This document shows positions 25,834 through 59,140 of a stretch of 64,000 nt of DNA, piece after piece (the first letter of the stretch is position 1; each line of letters begins with the position of its first letter). The DNA comes from Kuschelorhynchus macadamiae. Lineage: Eukaryota > Arthropoda > Insecta > Coleoptera > Curculionidae. A program made the position numbers and the translations under genes. Location: positions 22,501-86,500 of the forward strand of contig JAUTXW010002178.1 in assembly GCA_030620095.1 (NCBI GenBank), given 5' to 3'. The notes below the pieces were generated by a model. The model saw only the letters and a program-made list of their open reading frames with translations. It was not told where the DNA came from and made no database searches.

Positions 25834-25857
25834 TCGCTAAATCACGTGATTTAGCGA
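25834..25857. repeat. Perfect 24-nt subterminal palindrome of the 8.15-kb element
   Basis: Two 12-base arms, tcgctaaatcac and its exact complement, abut with no loop immediately inside the right TIR. The left TIR is followed by a different short palindrome (ctccgttcggag, 17795-17806). Subterminal palindromes often serve as transposase-binding or hairpin sites, which is inference here. Confidence 0.7.
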
Positions 25858-25897
25858 TTCGTTAACTAACGAAATGATAAGTGCAAAATCGCACCCC

Positions 25898-26157
25898 AGG
25901 TTTATTACTTAACGATCAAACTGACCTGAGCAATTCGCCTCTATTAAATATGTATTGTTGAAATAGATTTAGGTAAACATGGAAAAAACCCATTATACGC
26001 TAGGTATAAAATATTTTACTTCTTTCTAATTGTATCATCTGAAGAAGCCACAGTGTTAGCGAAACATGTCATGAAAGTATTTTCTTTTTAATATAGTGGA
26101 AGTTTTAAGTAAAAATTGTTTTGTTTTTATTTAGTACAATAAATCCAAGTTATATTT
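25898..26157 (+). mobile_element. PLE fold-back copy, right portion
   Basis: Reverse-complement counterpart of 17121-17373. It resumes the PLE tail exactly where the copy at 17625-17747 was cut (HTG | LLLN in translation). It includes a second hammerhead-like motif and ends near 'aaatccaagttat', the partner of the left outer edge near 17121. Confidence 0.7.
26035..26073 (+). ncRNA. Hammerhead-ribozyme-like motif in PLE right arm
   Basis: Same arrangement as the left-arm motif: TCAT-CTGAAGA-A-GCCA-cagtgt-TAGC-GAAA-CATG-TC-ATGA. One stem II pair is lost here (TAGC instead of TGGC), so this copy is probably weaker or inactive. Confidence 0.45.
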
Positions 26158-26212
26158 GTTTGTTCTAAATGTTACAATCCTTTTATTTCGCCATCCAGCC
26201 ACTAAACACCTA

Positions 26213-26217
26213 CGACG
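26213..26217. other. Left target-site duplication of Transib (CGACG)
   Basis: CGACG immediately precedes the left terminus and recurs exactly at 30045-30049 after the right terminus. A 5-bp GC-rich duplication is the hallmark of Transib integration. Confidence 0.9.
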
Positions 26218-26255
26218 CACACTGGTCGAATTTAATAAAATCTTGGCATAAATAG
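26218..26255 (+). repeat. Transib left terminal inverted repeat
   Basis: 38 bp, starting CACACTGG and ending 'ggcataaatag'. It matches the reverse complement of 30007-30044 at 37 of 38 positions (an a/c difference in 'aataaaatc' versus 'aatcaaatc'). Confidence 0.9.
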
Positions 26256-27109
26256 AATTACATGTTATGGTTTATTAAAAGTTTAAAAAACTTACATAAT
26301 TTATTTAAATTTATTCATTAAATTTAATTTTTTTCAAATTTAACAAAAAATCTATTATACAGGGTGATGAAAACGATAGTCAACTTTAGTAAAAAAAACA
26401 AATACATTTGCCAATTACCACATGGTAAATTAATTAAAATTTAAACCAAATATTAGGTGGTCTATGAATAAAGTCTGTACACTAGAAGCTATTACCTTGT
26501 ACCATGACTATAAGTAAAAATAAATATCTTAATATTGATACCTATTATACTAAAACCCAAAGGTATACAGTATTACAGTAATATCTAGCCTAACTACAAT
26601 AAAGTTTAAATAAAGTATGTATAAATAAACAACATGTTAAATGGATAACATGTTATATGAATTATTTTATTATTTAATTAATACTGGTGTATACCCGAGA
26701 CAGAGCATACAAGCCCTACCCCTGACCAAATTTTTAAGTTGTAATTCATTTTTTAAAATTCTCTAGTTATGCCACTGTTGAAAGATGAGCTGGATAGGTA
26801 TATGTAAACAGGTAAGTAGGAATACTATAATAGTCTAATAAAACAGAAATTTGACAGTTTTTATGTGCCTAATATTTGGTTTCAATTTAAAATAATTTAC
26901 AATGTCAAATTTCTGTTCTATAAGATCAAAGGTAAGTAGTATTTTCAGTATCAGTAAAACCATCAAATGTTTCCAATACAACTTTGTGCCAGTACTTTTA
27001 CCTCCGGGTAAATTTATCGGGAGAATACTAACCATAGATACAATAGTTTTTTCAACAATTATTTCCATGGTACTGGCCCTAAATTTGAATAAATTTTAGA
27101 CTTATAGTA

Positions 27110-29772
27110 TCAGTCTTCATCTGATGAGTCTAAGATTTCATCCAAATTTAAAGGCGTGTTGCAAATATTAGGTGGTTTTATTAACCTAAGAGCATCAGGT
27201 AAAAGGCTTTTACTGGACTTGGGTGGTGTTTTGCGAAACCCAGATATGACAGGGTCCGAGGAAACAAGAAGGCGATTAAATATATCCTGTAAATTATCTT
27301 GCCTAGAGGTTTTTCTCGCGAAATTTAAACGAAAACTTTTAATGTCCTTATTTCTAGCTTCTTGTGCTTCCTCGGACAACTGTCCTATAGGAATTTCAAA
27401 AGCACCAATAGTCTCTGCTCCATGTATTAATATTCTATGCACAGATGTGGGCATCGGGTACCATGAATATAAATTTGCAAAAATGCATGCAGTTTCAATT
27501 GTATAACATTGAAATTTAGCTATATCGATGTCATAACCACAGGACAAAGTCTGCAATATTATATAAAATCTGTGAATTAACTGTTCATCGATATGGCAAA
27601 CTTCAGCAACAACATTTACATTTTCGAAAAACCTACGAGCTGTATTGCCGTCATTCGACGAACCAAAACCTGGTTTTGGTTTATCCACTATTAACCCCAA
27701 TCGTAAATGCAAATCTTGCTGGATACGTTTTTTTGAGTCTTTGACTTTTTGCTTATCTTCTTCACTTCTGGCCTGCCATTTTTTTATGTCTAACTTATAA
27801 GCCAAATGCAGCAAACACTCAAAAAAACGTATCCAAGCATGTAGAGTGGATAAACCAAATTTTAAATAATTGGCATTAATTACAGGCCTCTGAAGAACAA
27901 CGTCGATGTTATTAAACTCCTTGGACGATGCGCCACAAATAAAACATTTTTGTGTAGAATTATTTTCTGCTAAAACATTTCCTACTTTACTATCTATCAT
28001 TGTTAAATGTAAGTCGAAACTTACTAACACATTAATGTTATCTATGGTGCATTTAAAAGGAGTCAGATTTGTTAACTGATTGTCTAGATGTTGTTTTTCA
28101 GCCAATGTTAATTCGCGGGTTTCGCGTGAAAACTGAACTTTTATGGGGCGACACATTCGAGTGGAGGAAGGTCTGGAATTTTGCCAAATTATAATGTTTC
28201 CGGTGTCAGTTGGTCGGCTTAATCGAATAGGTACAAGCGATGTAAAAAAAATACTAGAGTCTGAGAGCGACTCGTTATTAAAAACTTGCTTGTACTCAGA
28301 CTGGCCAGATGACCCATCAAAACCATACTTACAAGCTAAGATTAGGTTTAAAATGTCATTATTTGTGCTATTTACATTAAGCAGAACATCCCTTTGTAAA
28401 AGTAAAAGTCTTTGACACGTATGATTTAATAAAGATTGGACAGGAACTTCTGCAGAACTTTCTGTTACACGTATGTTTTCAGGATAACACATTCTTGTTG
28501 CCTCTAGTATATGATCATACGATGGATAAATATAACAGTTTTTTTCTTGCACCTGTTTTCTAATTAGTTTATACTGAAATTTTGTTAATCTGGCTTCAAC
28601 CACAAGAGAAAGAGCTTCATTTGAGGAAAGTTGTGAATAATTTTCCGTTTTTAACGCTTTGGAATAATCTTTAGCTTTTTGAGGTTCCTCACAAATGGTC
28701 TTTATTAATTTAGAGGCTTCTACTTCTTGGTTGACTCGATAACTCATTTGTGCTGCGTAAGCTAATTGCTGCGGGGAAAATGTTTCTCTTAATAGTTTGG
28801 TTTTTTGTCTTTTGGTTCTCTCGCTACAGGAATTAAAATCCAGCGCTTTTCGTCCTTTATTATTTTTACAATTTGTTTTAAACTGAACTACAGTATGCAG
28901 CCACTCTCCATGATGCTGCAAAAACCTATCTTTTGTTCTATTACATGAAGACCACTTTTGTTTAAATTTATAATAGAAGCCATTTAAAATATTATTAGCT
29001 TCATGGCTTAGGTTTGAAGAACCCGTAAATTCTAAAATTCTTGCTCGTAAGCGATTAAATTTACTGTCCAGGTTTTTTTCTCGGAAACTTATAAAGATTT
29101 CAAAGAGCTTCATGTAACTCATTGACAATACTGGTTCATTTTGGTCTAAAAACAAAATGCATACGGTTTTATTGATTAAAATTACCCCTACACAAAGAAG
29201 TTATCTTTGACTTTGTCAGGTGCAAGATATTGAAATGCAAAGTTAGCTCTCCAGCAGGGAGTTTATAAGTCCGAGCATAAAAAATTTTAAGACCTACCAC
29301 GGTAAAACTCAATAAAATTAGATTTACAATTCAAAATATTATGAAAATAATTCTTTTTCAGATTCAGAATTGAAGCAGAAAAAAGGGTTTTATATTTTTT
29401 TTGGTAAAAGTATATGTAATAGAAAGAAAAATGTATCTTCGAAAGCTTAACCGTTCGCGAATCTTACAAATTTGACCAAATTTAGCCAGTTCAAGACTTT
29501 TTAAAAACACTGTATAATTCCTTATGGGCAAGTTGGGGCAACCTTTTTTTGTTTTTCAATAAAAAGAGATATTACGCAATACAGAAAAAAATATGCGATA
29601 ATGGAAATGTGGTGAAAACACAAACAAATTGGTTTTTGAATTTTGATATTTTTAAAAGTCACCTAAGAAAATAACATTACCTACTTAATGGTTCTATATG
29701 TGTTTTAAAATACAACCAAATATTAACATTTTTATTTTTTGGCAACTACATACCTTCGTGGTCTTCTTCCAT
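27110..29772 (-). CDS. Transib transposase (RAG1-core-like DDE), two exons
   Basis: Cut-and-paste transposase homologous to the RAG1 catalytic core, acting in the nucleus on its own TIRs. The main exon is 27110-29145. A 19-base 5' exon at 29754-29772 (MEEDHE plus one base, donor GTATGT) joins in frame to the acceptor 'tttttag' before 29145, giving about 684 residues. Using the spliced numbering: first catalytic Asp ~283 (KYGFDGSSGQS), second Asp ~391 (HLTMIDSKVG), zinc Cys pair ~407/410 (KCFICG), 'NDGNTARRF' ~504-512 (compare RAG1 NGNFARKL), zinc His pair ~576/581 (VHRILIH), catalytic Glu ~602 (EAQEARNKD). The acidic tail DSSDED ends the protein. No stop or frameshift. Without the small exon, the first ATG in frame (~residue 12 of the long frame) would remove the N-terminus. 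Confidence 0.9.
29754..29772 (-). CDS. Candidate 5' coding exon of the Transib transposase
   Basis: On the minus strand: ATG GAA GAA GAC CAC GAA G followed by GTATGT, a strong donor. The leftover G completes GAC with the first two bases of the main exon (29145-29144), which follows a pyrimidine tract ending 'tttttag'. The main frame has no ATG upstream of that acceptor before a stop, so a spliced start is needed for a full-length protein. It is a model from splice signals only. Confidence 0.7.
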
Positions 29773-30006
29773 AACTGATTTTTAAAAGTACTTCAAATAT
29801 ATATTATCTAACGAACTTTGAAACCAATAAACCAAACAACTAATTATCAACGCGTCTAAAAATGTCGTAATTTTATGCAGCTTTGACATTTAATATAACA
29901 ATAAAACAGAGGTGTATGTGTCATTTGCATGGCCTACTGAATTCCTGGATTGATAAAGTGTCTGAAATAATCGTTTTTGTAATTAATTTTTAAAAATAAA
30001 AAAAAT

Positions 30007-30044
30007 CTATTTATGCCAAGATTTGATTAAATTCGACCAGTGTG
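30007..30044 (-). repeat. Transib right terminal inverted repeat
   Basis: Reverse complement of the left TIR with one mismatch; ends CCAGTGTG at 30044, followed by the CGACG duplication (30045-30049). Confidence 0.9.
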
Positions 30045-30179
30045 CGACGGTCCTGTTTATTATACTATTTCCATAATCGAATTTAGATATATTAAAAAAA
30101 TTATTTATTACAAATGGTGCAAGTACAAAGTATTATAATTGTTCAAATAAATTGTATTTGAGGTTTTTGATTTGATTTC

Positions 30180-30760
30180 TTCCGTCATCAATTCTGTCAT
30201 TGTGGTCCGTGGCATAGATCTTACTAGATTGGAACTTGAAACCATTTTTGATGGTACTTGAATTTTTTCTGCATTAATTTTTTTTAAATTTTTATCATGA
30301 AGTTCCTTATCAAGTTGTAGGTAAGATCTAAATGAACTGGTAGACGCATGGCCAGTTATTTTAATCTACTGTTCTTTTCTTCACTCTGCTAAGACTAGCA
30401 GTGCGGAAGTGAAAAATACTGGTTTGATATTTTTTTTCTTCTTATATCTAAACCTGCAGCTCTTGCTGCTTTTTAGGTCCAGGTCAACCATGGTATTTTG
30501 GCCATCTAGAACATTTTATACCACTCTACTGGTACTGAAGTGCTAGTGATGACATTTACAGTTAAAAAGAATCGTTCTCATTGAAAAATTCTTCTTTTTT
30601 GTACGTTTTTCTTTTTGAATTGCTGTGTTTGTTGTTAGTGTAAGAAGTTCATTTTCAAATATATAGTCCCAATGATCGCCGACATTAAACATGTGTTTTC
30701 CGTTAGGGGTGTTAATAAATGATTTTCAAATATTTTTTAAACTAAGACCTGAATTAACAG
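30180..30760 (-). pseudogene. Possible Crypton-type tyrosine recombinase relic
   Basis: The minus strand reads, with frame changes, AAGLDIRRKK near 30455 and ITGHASTSSFRSYLQLDKEL near 30290-30355. The 'xTGHxSxxSxxxY' pattern resembles the C-terminal catalytic region (His and Tyr) of Crypton-like tyrosine recombinases. Stops and frameshifts are frequent and no clear element ends were found. A weak call based on one short motif. Confidence 0.35.
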
Positions 30761-30903
30761 CTTCAGTCATTCAGTATAATTTATACATTACCTAAGTAAA
30801 TAACCTTCTCCTGTATATCTTAATGCGACATTGTTCTAAAGATCATATTTATGATAATTTATTTGTACTTGAGCAGACTTACTTAGAATTATTTCTTTTT
30901 TAG

Positions 30904-54813
<23,910 letters not shown>

Positions 54814-55627
54814 GTACTAAAAATGTATAAAGTAGTGTATTTAATACGAATCACTTTAAATGATTTTTTTAACGTAATGTCTAAAAAATATGTGAGTGCA
54901 TTTGAGATAATTTAGTAAGGAAGTTGCTGAAAATTTCAAGCTTGCTTTATCCATATACATCTTCAGCTTACCTTATAATTCGTATCACTAATTTATTGTT
55001 TGTATAGTGAGAAGTAAAATACTAGATACTATCATAAAATAGCAACTAACATAACCACTAATAATATTTTTATTTTGGTAAGTATATATGTACTAGTGCA
55101 TGCCACAAAAGTAGAGAATAGTGAAAGTGTTTCAGATTAATGTCATACTAAATAATTATCTAAATCTATTGTTCGTGCTACTGGTCCTACATTATAAAAT
55201 ATTCTACTGTATTCCCCGACCTTAACATAAATCGTACTTTTTCCGATTTAATTTGGGGGGGGGGTTAATTGACACTTTTCAAAATCCTATATGTAGGATC
55301 ATTTATCGTAATTTATTCATTGCTCTTTAAGTTCTTCTCTATGTTCTACATAACAACCCAAGCTTTAAACTGTAACTAATTTGCATAGAACTGCAACTAC
55401 ACAAGAAGATAGTACTAGTCAGGGTTGTTATGTTTAATCGTTTTGGTTAAAAACAAGTGTTTTAGCTGTGTTTAAAACATCAATACTGGTTGTAAAGCAC
55501 ATTTTAAACTTAAATGTGTTCTTTTTTCTAGTGAGTTAAATATATAACTAGTTTGAGGAGCAAACATGCTAAAATAACCAATCGTAGTTATACAGTGGGA
55601 TACGTCAAAGTAATAATAATAATAAAC
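54814..55627. other. AT-rich spacer downstream of exon E
   Basis: No recognised feature beyond a poly-G run near 55254-55264. Confidence 0.35.
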
Positions 55628-55750
55628 AAAGTAATGAAACAAGAAAATATGTCTGTATAACGTGTATAATCTCCAAGTCTATTATCGTAGCAAAGCTTGA
55701 TTTGGTGATTATACGCATTATACAGTTAGATTTTCTTGTTTTATTACTTC
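55628..55750. mobile_element. Inverted-repeat MITE, ~123 bp
   Basis: 'aagtaatgaaacaagaaaat' and 'ctgtataacgtgtataatc' on the left are answered by their reverse complements at 55703-55750 (gattatacgcattatacag, attttcttgttttattac). Loop of about 25 bases. Confidence 0.65.
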
Positions 55751-55983
55751 CGCACATGTACACAGCCTCTTACATTTTCAAATGAAACAAAAATTATAAA
55801 TAAATTGAATTATAATAACAGAGTTTAAAACAAGTATTTTAAACATGTTTTGTTTAAAAATTTAAAAATTGATGTTTTTCTTTTTCAAACTTTGTTTTTA
55901 ACTGATTAAAAATGTATAAAATATCTTTAAAATAGGTTTTGATCTAATTAGTTCTATGTAAAATTAGTTTATTTGCTTTTTAG

Positions 55984-56072
55984 GCTATCAGAAAGAAATG
56001 AGAACCCAGAGAACTCTTTCTATCAACTATTTCTATTTAATGAAAAAAAATTATGATAGTAACAAAAGATAG
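55984..56072 (+). CDS. Weak candidate for a following exon of the Ig gene
   Basis: A strong acceptor (ttatttgctttttag) is followed by GC, which completes the Gly codon left by exon E, and 28 further codons (YQKEMRTQRTLSINYFYLMK...) to TAG. No membrane segment. The phase fit could be chance (one in three). Confidence 0.2.
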
Positions 56073-57639
56073 AATTCATCAAAGTAATGAAAATAATAAA
56101 CGAACTAAACGATGAAAAATGCATAGGTTGAACAATAACAGAGTTTTAAACGATTTTTTGAACATAGTCGCCATTAAAAGCAACAATCATTGGAATTTGG
56201 GATGATTCTTCTATTGCGTTATTTCCGAAACTTCCAAAATTCTCTAGTTGCTTTGACCGAGGTTATAAAAACTTCTTTCTCAATGAGTGTATTCCTTGAA
56301 ACCCTAAGAGGACAGACCACTTGCGCTTTTGCCTTCTCTTTTGAGGATAGTAGAGAACGTAGCAAAAACGTATTATCGTGTAATATGTTCCTTAAGATGG
56401 TCGCAGTTTGGTTTTCAATCGGCCAAAAAGATCACCTTTATTTGCTCGTAAATAGAGAAATGGTAGCATGAAGCTGAAACCACTACTCGTCACGTTTTTG
56501 ACAAGTCACAGAATACTTTCTGTAACTTATCAAAAACGCTTTACTTCGTGTGTCATGAAATACTATTGCGCAAGCTGAAGGTTTGATTTAGAATTGAGTA
56601 TGTTCATTGGTTTAGACAAGATTTATGGGGAGGGGTACAGTCGTAGACATTTAAAAGCAAGGCGGTAAATTAGCAGGTGGTAAATTGCTGCGTATAGTAA
56701 ATGGTTCTGACTTAATGTCTACAATAAAACTACCTGTGTCGATCCCATTTTGAAATTTTGAAAAATTGAATATCAGTCTTTATTTATCATGGGGAGAGTT
56801 CAGTTGTATTGCGATATCTAAATATTATACGTACAAAATGGTATTATGTGGCAACCATGGAAAAACATGGATGGTACTCCTAGTGTTCTAGTGAAAAAAA
56901 AAGCATTTATCTGTCGATGCTAATGAAATTGTAAAAACTGTTTGTAGTTCTTCACTTAACACCAGTGCTGCTGCGAATGAAACAGGTGATTTGACTAAGA
57001 TACTTCTAACTACAATGAAAAGAGTTGTCTAATGCCATCACATCAACAAAGAAGCGTAAAGATGCCAGTTCCACCAAATGTATCGACGAAGGCGACAAGG
57101 ACCGAAAAGCCTACACCATCTAAGAAGAGCAACGTGTGCCTACATTAGAAACTCTGAAGAAACACCTCACTAATAGTGAAACCCAATAAAGCTGTAGCAT
57201 CACTAGCCTGTAGAGAGTTTTGTCTAAAATCGTTTTCAGTTATCGCACCATTCACAAAAAAGCAAGAACTTATGGAATCGTAGCACATAGCATTACAAAA
57301 ATGGTATCTTGGGTATACAACATCGATAAGAAAATACCGATCTGAAATACTCCGTGAAACACCATGCATTAAGAAGCATCCAAAGCTTGGTCCGATTCGT
57401 CTGGCAGATGTAAAACAAAAGATCCATCAAATAAGGGGAAAATAATAACCATTTAAGATGCGATGCCGGGTCAGAAAACGGTTGGACCCCAAATGCCTTG
57501 GACTTTATGCAAAGATTAAAGACTCATATCATGCTTAGACTATCATGAAGGCATCACCTTTTGAAAAAATGGTTCAATAATTGTCTTTCACCAGACATTC
57601 CTCAGAAAACGCGATATTTTAATTGTTATTTCTAAAAAA
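56073..57639. other. Unassigned, probably old transposon sequence
   Basis: Contains a possible mariner C-terminus on the minus strand near 56150-56200 (VAFNGDYVQKIV) and, on the + strand at 56990-57500, a stretch with a coding-like look but many stops (KKHPKLGPIRLADVKQKIHQ near 57370). I could not assign either with confidence. Confidence 0.3.
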
Positions 57640-57832
57640 ATATTTCACAGTTTAAAAAATCTGATAAAATGCTTCTAGTAGAGGTTTTGTTAAAAAAATG
57701 TCCTTGAATGAAACCCGGAATTTTGTTAGCATCGCGTGTGTTCTTTACACCATACCTAACCAATCCTAACCTAATACGCATTTTTACTAACTATAAGTTT
57801 GCATACACTGAACATTAAACTAAACTACTACA
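57640..57832 (-). repeat. SINE-like repeat copy (left piece), host of the hAT insertion
   Basis: 'cctaacctaatacgcattt' near 57766 followed by 'ttactaactataagttt' matches the repeats at 15.83 and 16.27 kb. The copy is cut at ctactaca (57825-57832) and resumes at 63210. Confidence 0.6.
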
Positions 57833-59140
57833 CAGGGGCGTGCGGTGAAATTTTAAGAAAGGGAAGCAATTTTTAGAAACTTACCTATTTGTAATGTAAT
57901 TCGATTCTTCGATCATTTTTTGCAAATTCGTCAATGACGTCATCATAAAAACGTCGATGCTCCGACATATTTTGGAGAAGTTTATTTTCAATGGACAACC
58001 GCGATGTATGCGAAAGTCTCTCCTGCCCCGTTGAATTTCTCACGAAATTTTTTATACGTTTAAGTGTTGAAAAATTGCGTTCTACTGATGAACTTGTGGC
58101 AGGTATTGTCAATACTAATTCACACAATTTCGACACTTTGGTGTAGGCATCTTCCAGCTCCTTGTCTTTTAAAAATTGCATTAGTTCCTTAGCGTTATTT
58201 TTTGCGCTAATGTCATCAGTTTCGTAAATCACTTTTAGTTCAGATCGCAGTAACACTCGGTCGAAGAACTGGCCATAATGAAGAAGAAGAGATTTAAACG
58301 CATCTTCTTGAATAGTTTTTCCTTTAAATGCATCAAAATTGCAAAGCTCGAGGAATTTAAAATCATTTAAACCGTTAAATCTATAGTTTATTTGTTGCTG
58401 AATTTGATCGATTATTTCATAAAAGAGGCGTCTATATGATGTTTGAATATCTCCCACCTTGTCTGTTCGACGACGCTTGGCTTGTGGCTCTACATTTAAC
58501 GTCATGGTTTTCTTTCAAAATAGGTCAAAGTCATCTCTTTTTTGGCTTAACATAATACTTAAAATCATCCACTTTTTTTAGGCAAAAAGCAATATCATTT
58601 GTTTTAATTTGTAATATATTATCCGAGAATAGAAATATTTCTGAAAATATGTTCAACAAATAATTAAAATTAAAATCTAGTTTCAAACAGTCCAAAAACA
58701 CCCTCGAACTATTTATTGTCCCACGTTTCATTATTTTCTATTATATTCTCAAATAGTTCAATCAGTGATTCACGATTTTCAGATACTGTTAACACAAGTC
58801 TTCAATTATAGTTCCACCTAGTAGGAGCTACTTTGGGCAATCGTTTGTGGACAATGGAGTCCAAAGCTTGTGTACGTTTTTTTGACTTGGAAAAAAAGCA
58901 GCCATGCCACTTAAAGTAACGAAAAATACTTTACGCTCTTTAATGTGATTGATGGACTGGGATAAAACTAAATTTAATTTATGAGCAAAACAATGGACAA
59001 ACACAGCACTTAGGAAAATTTCTCGAACTTTACCTTCCAGACCCCCTAACTGTCCTGCCATCACTGCAGCTCCATCATAGCTTTGAGCAACTAATTTTTT
59101 CTCTCCATTAATTTCTTTAGTATCGTTATAAACAACGGTA

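Larger units (their letters stand above)
17748..25897. mobile_element. 8.15-kb TIR-bounded insertion of unknown superfamily
   Basis: Perfect 40-bp terminal inverted repeats: left 17748-17787 begins ggggtgcgattttgcac, right 25858-25897 is its exact reverse complement. The insertion splits the + copy of the PLE, whose sequence rejoins across it (cacacag before, caggttta after); a 3-bp CAG duplication is possible if the terminal G/C belongs to the flank. The interior is AT-rich with dense stops and contains a palindromic MITE, a hAT-type MITE and a ~140-bp repeat copy. No DDE, recombinase or polymerase motif was recognised. Confidence 0.75.
26218..30044 (-). mobile_element. Complete Transib-superfamily DNA transposon (3827 bp)
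   Basis: Termini at 26218 (CACACTGGTCGAATT...) and 30044 (...AATTCGACCAGTGTG) are 38-bp inverted repeats differing at one position, bracketed by perfect CGACG duplications. The first seven bases CACACTG match the Transib terminal pattern and resemble the V(D)J heptamer CACAGTG. Inside is one transposase gene on the minus strand occupying most of the element. Ends, duplication and coding region are all intact, so the insertion looks young. It lies 46 bp beyond the last PLE base, upstream of the Ig-domain exons. Inferred mechanism: cut-and-paste via hairpinned flanks, as for other Transib elements. Confidence 0.92.

Noticed and set aside
7440..26000. CRISPR arrays or bacterial contamination
   Set aside because: Repeats are not short identical units with unique spacers, and splice sites, SINE and insect transposons indicate a eukaryotic nuclear genome.
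27156..28415. Plus-strand open frames of 116 and 90 codons inside the Transib gene
   Set aside because: Shadows of the intact minus-strand transposase.
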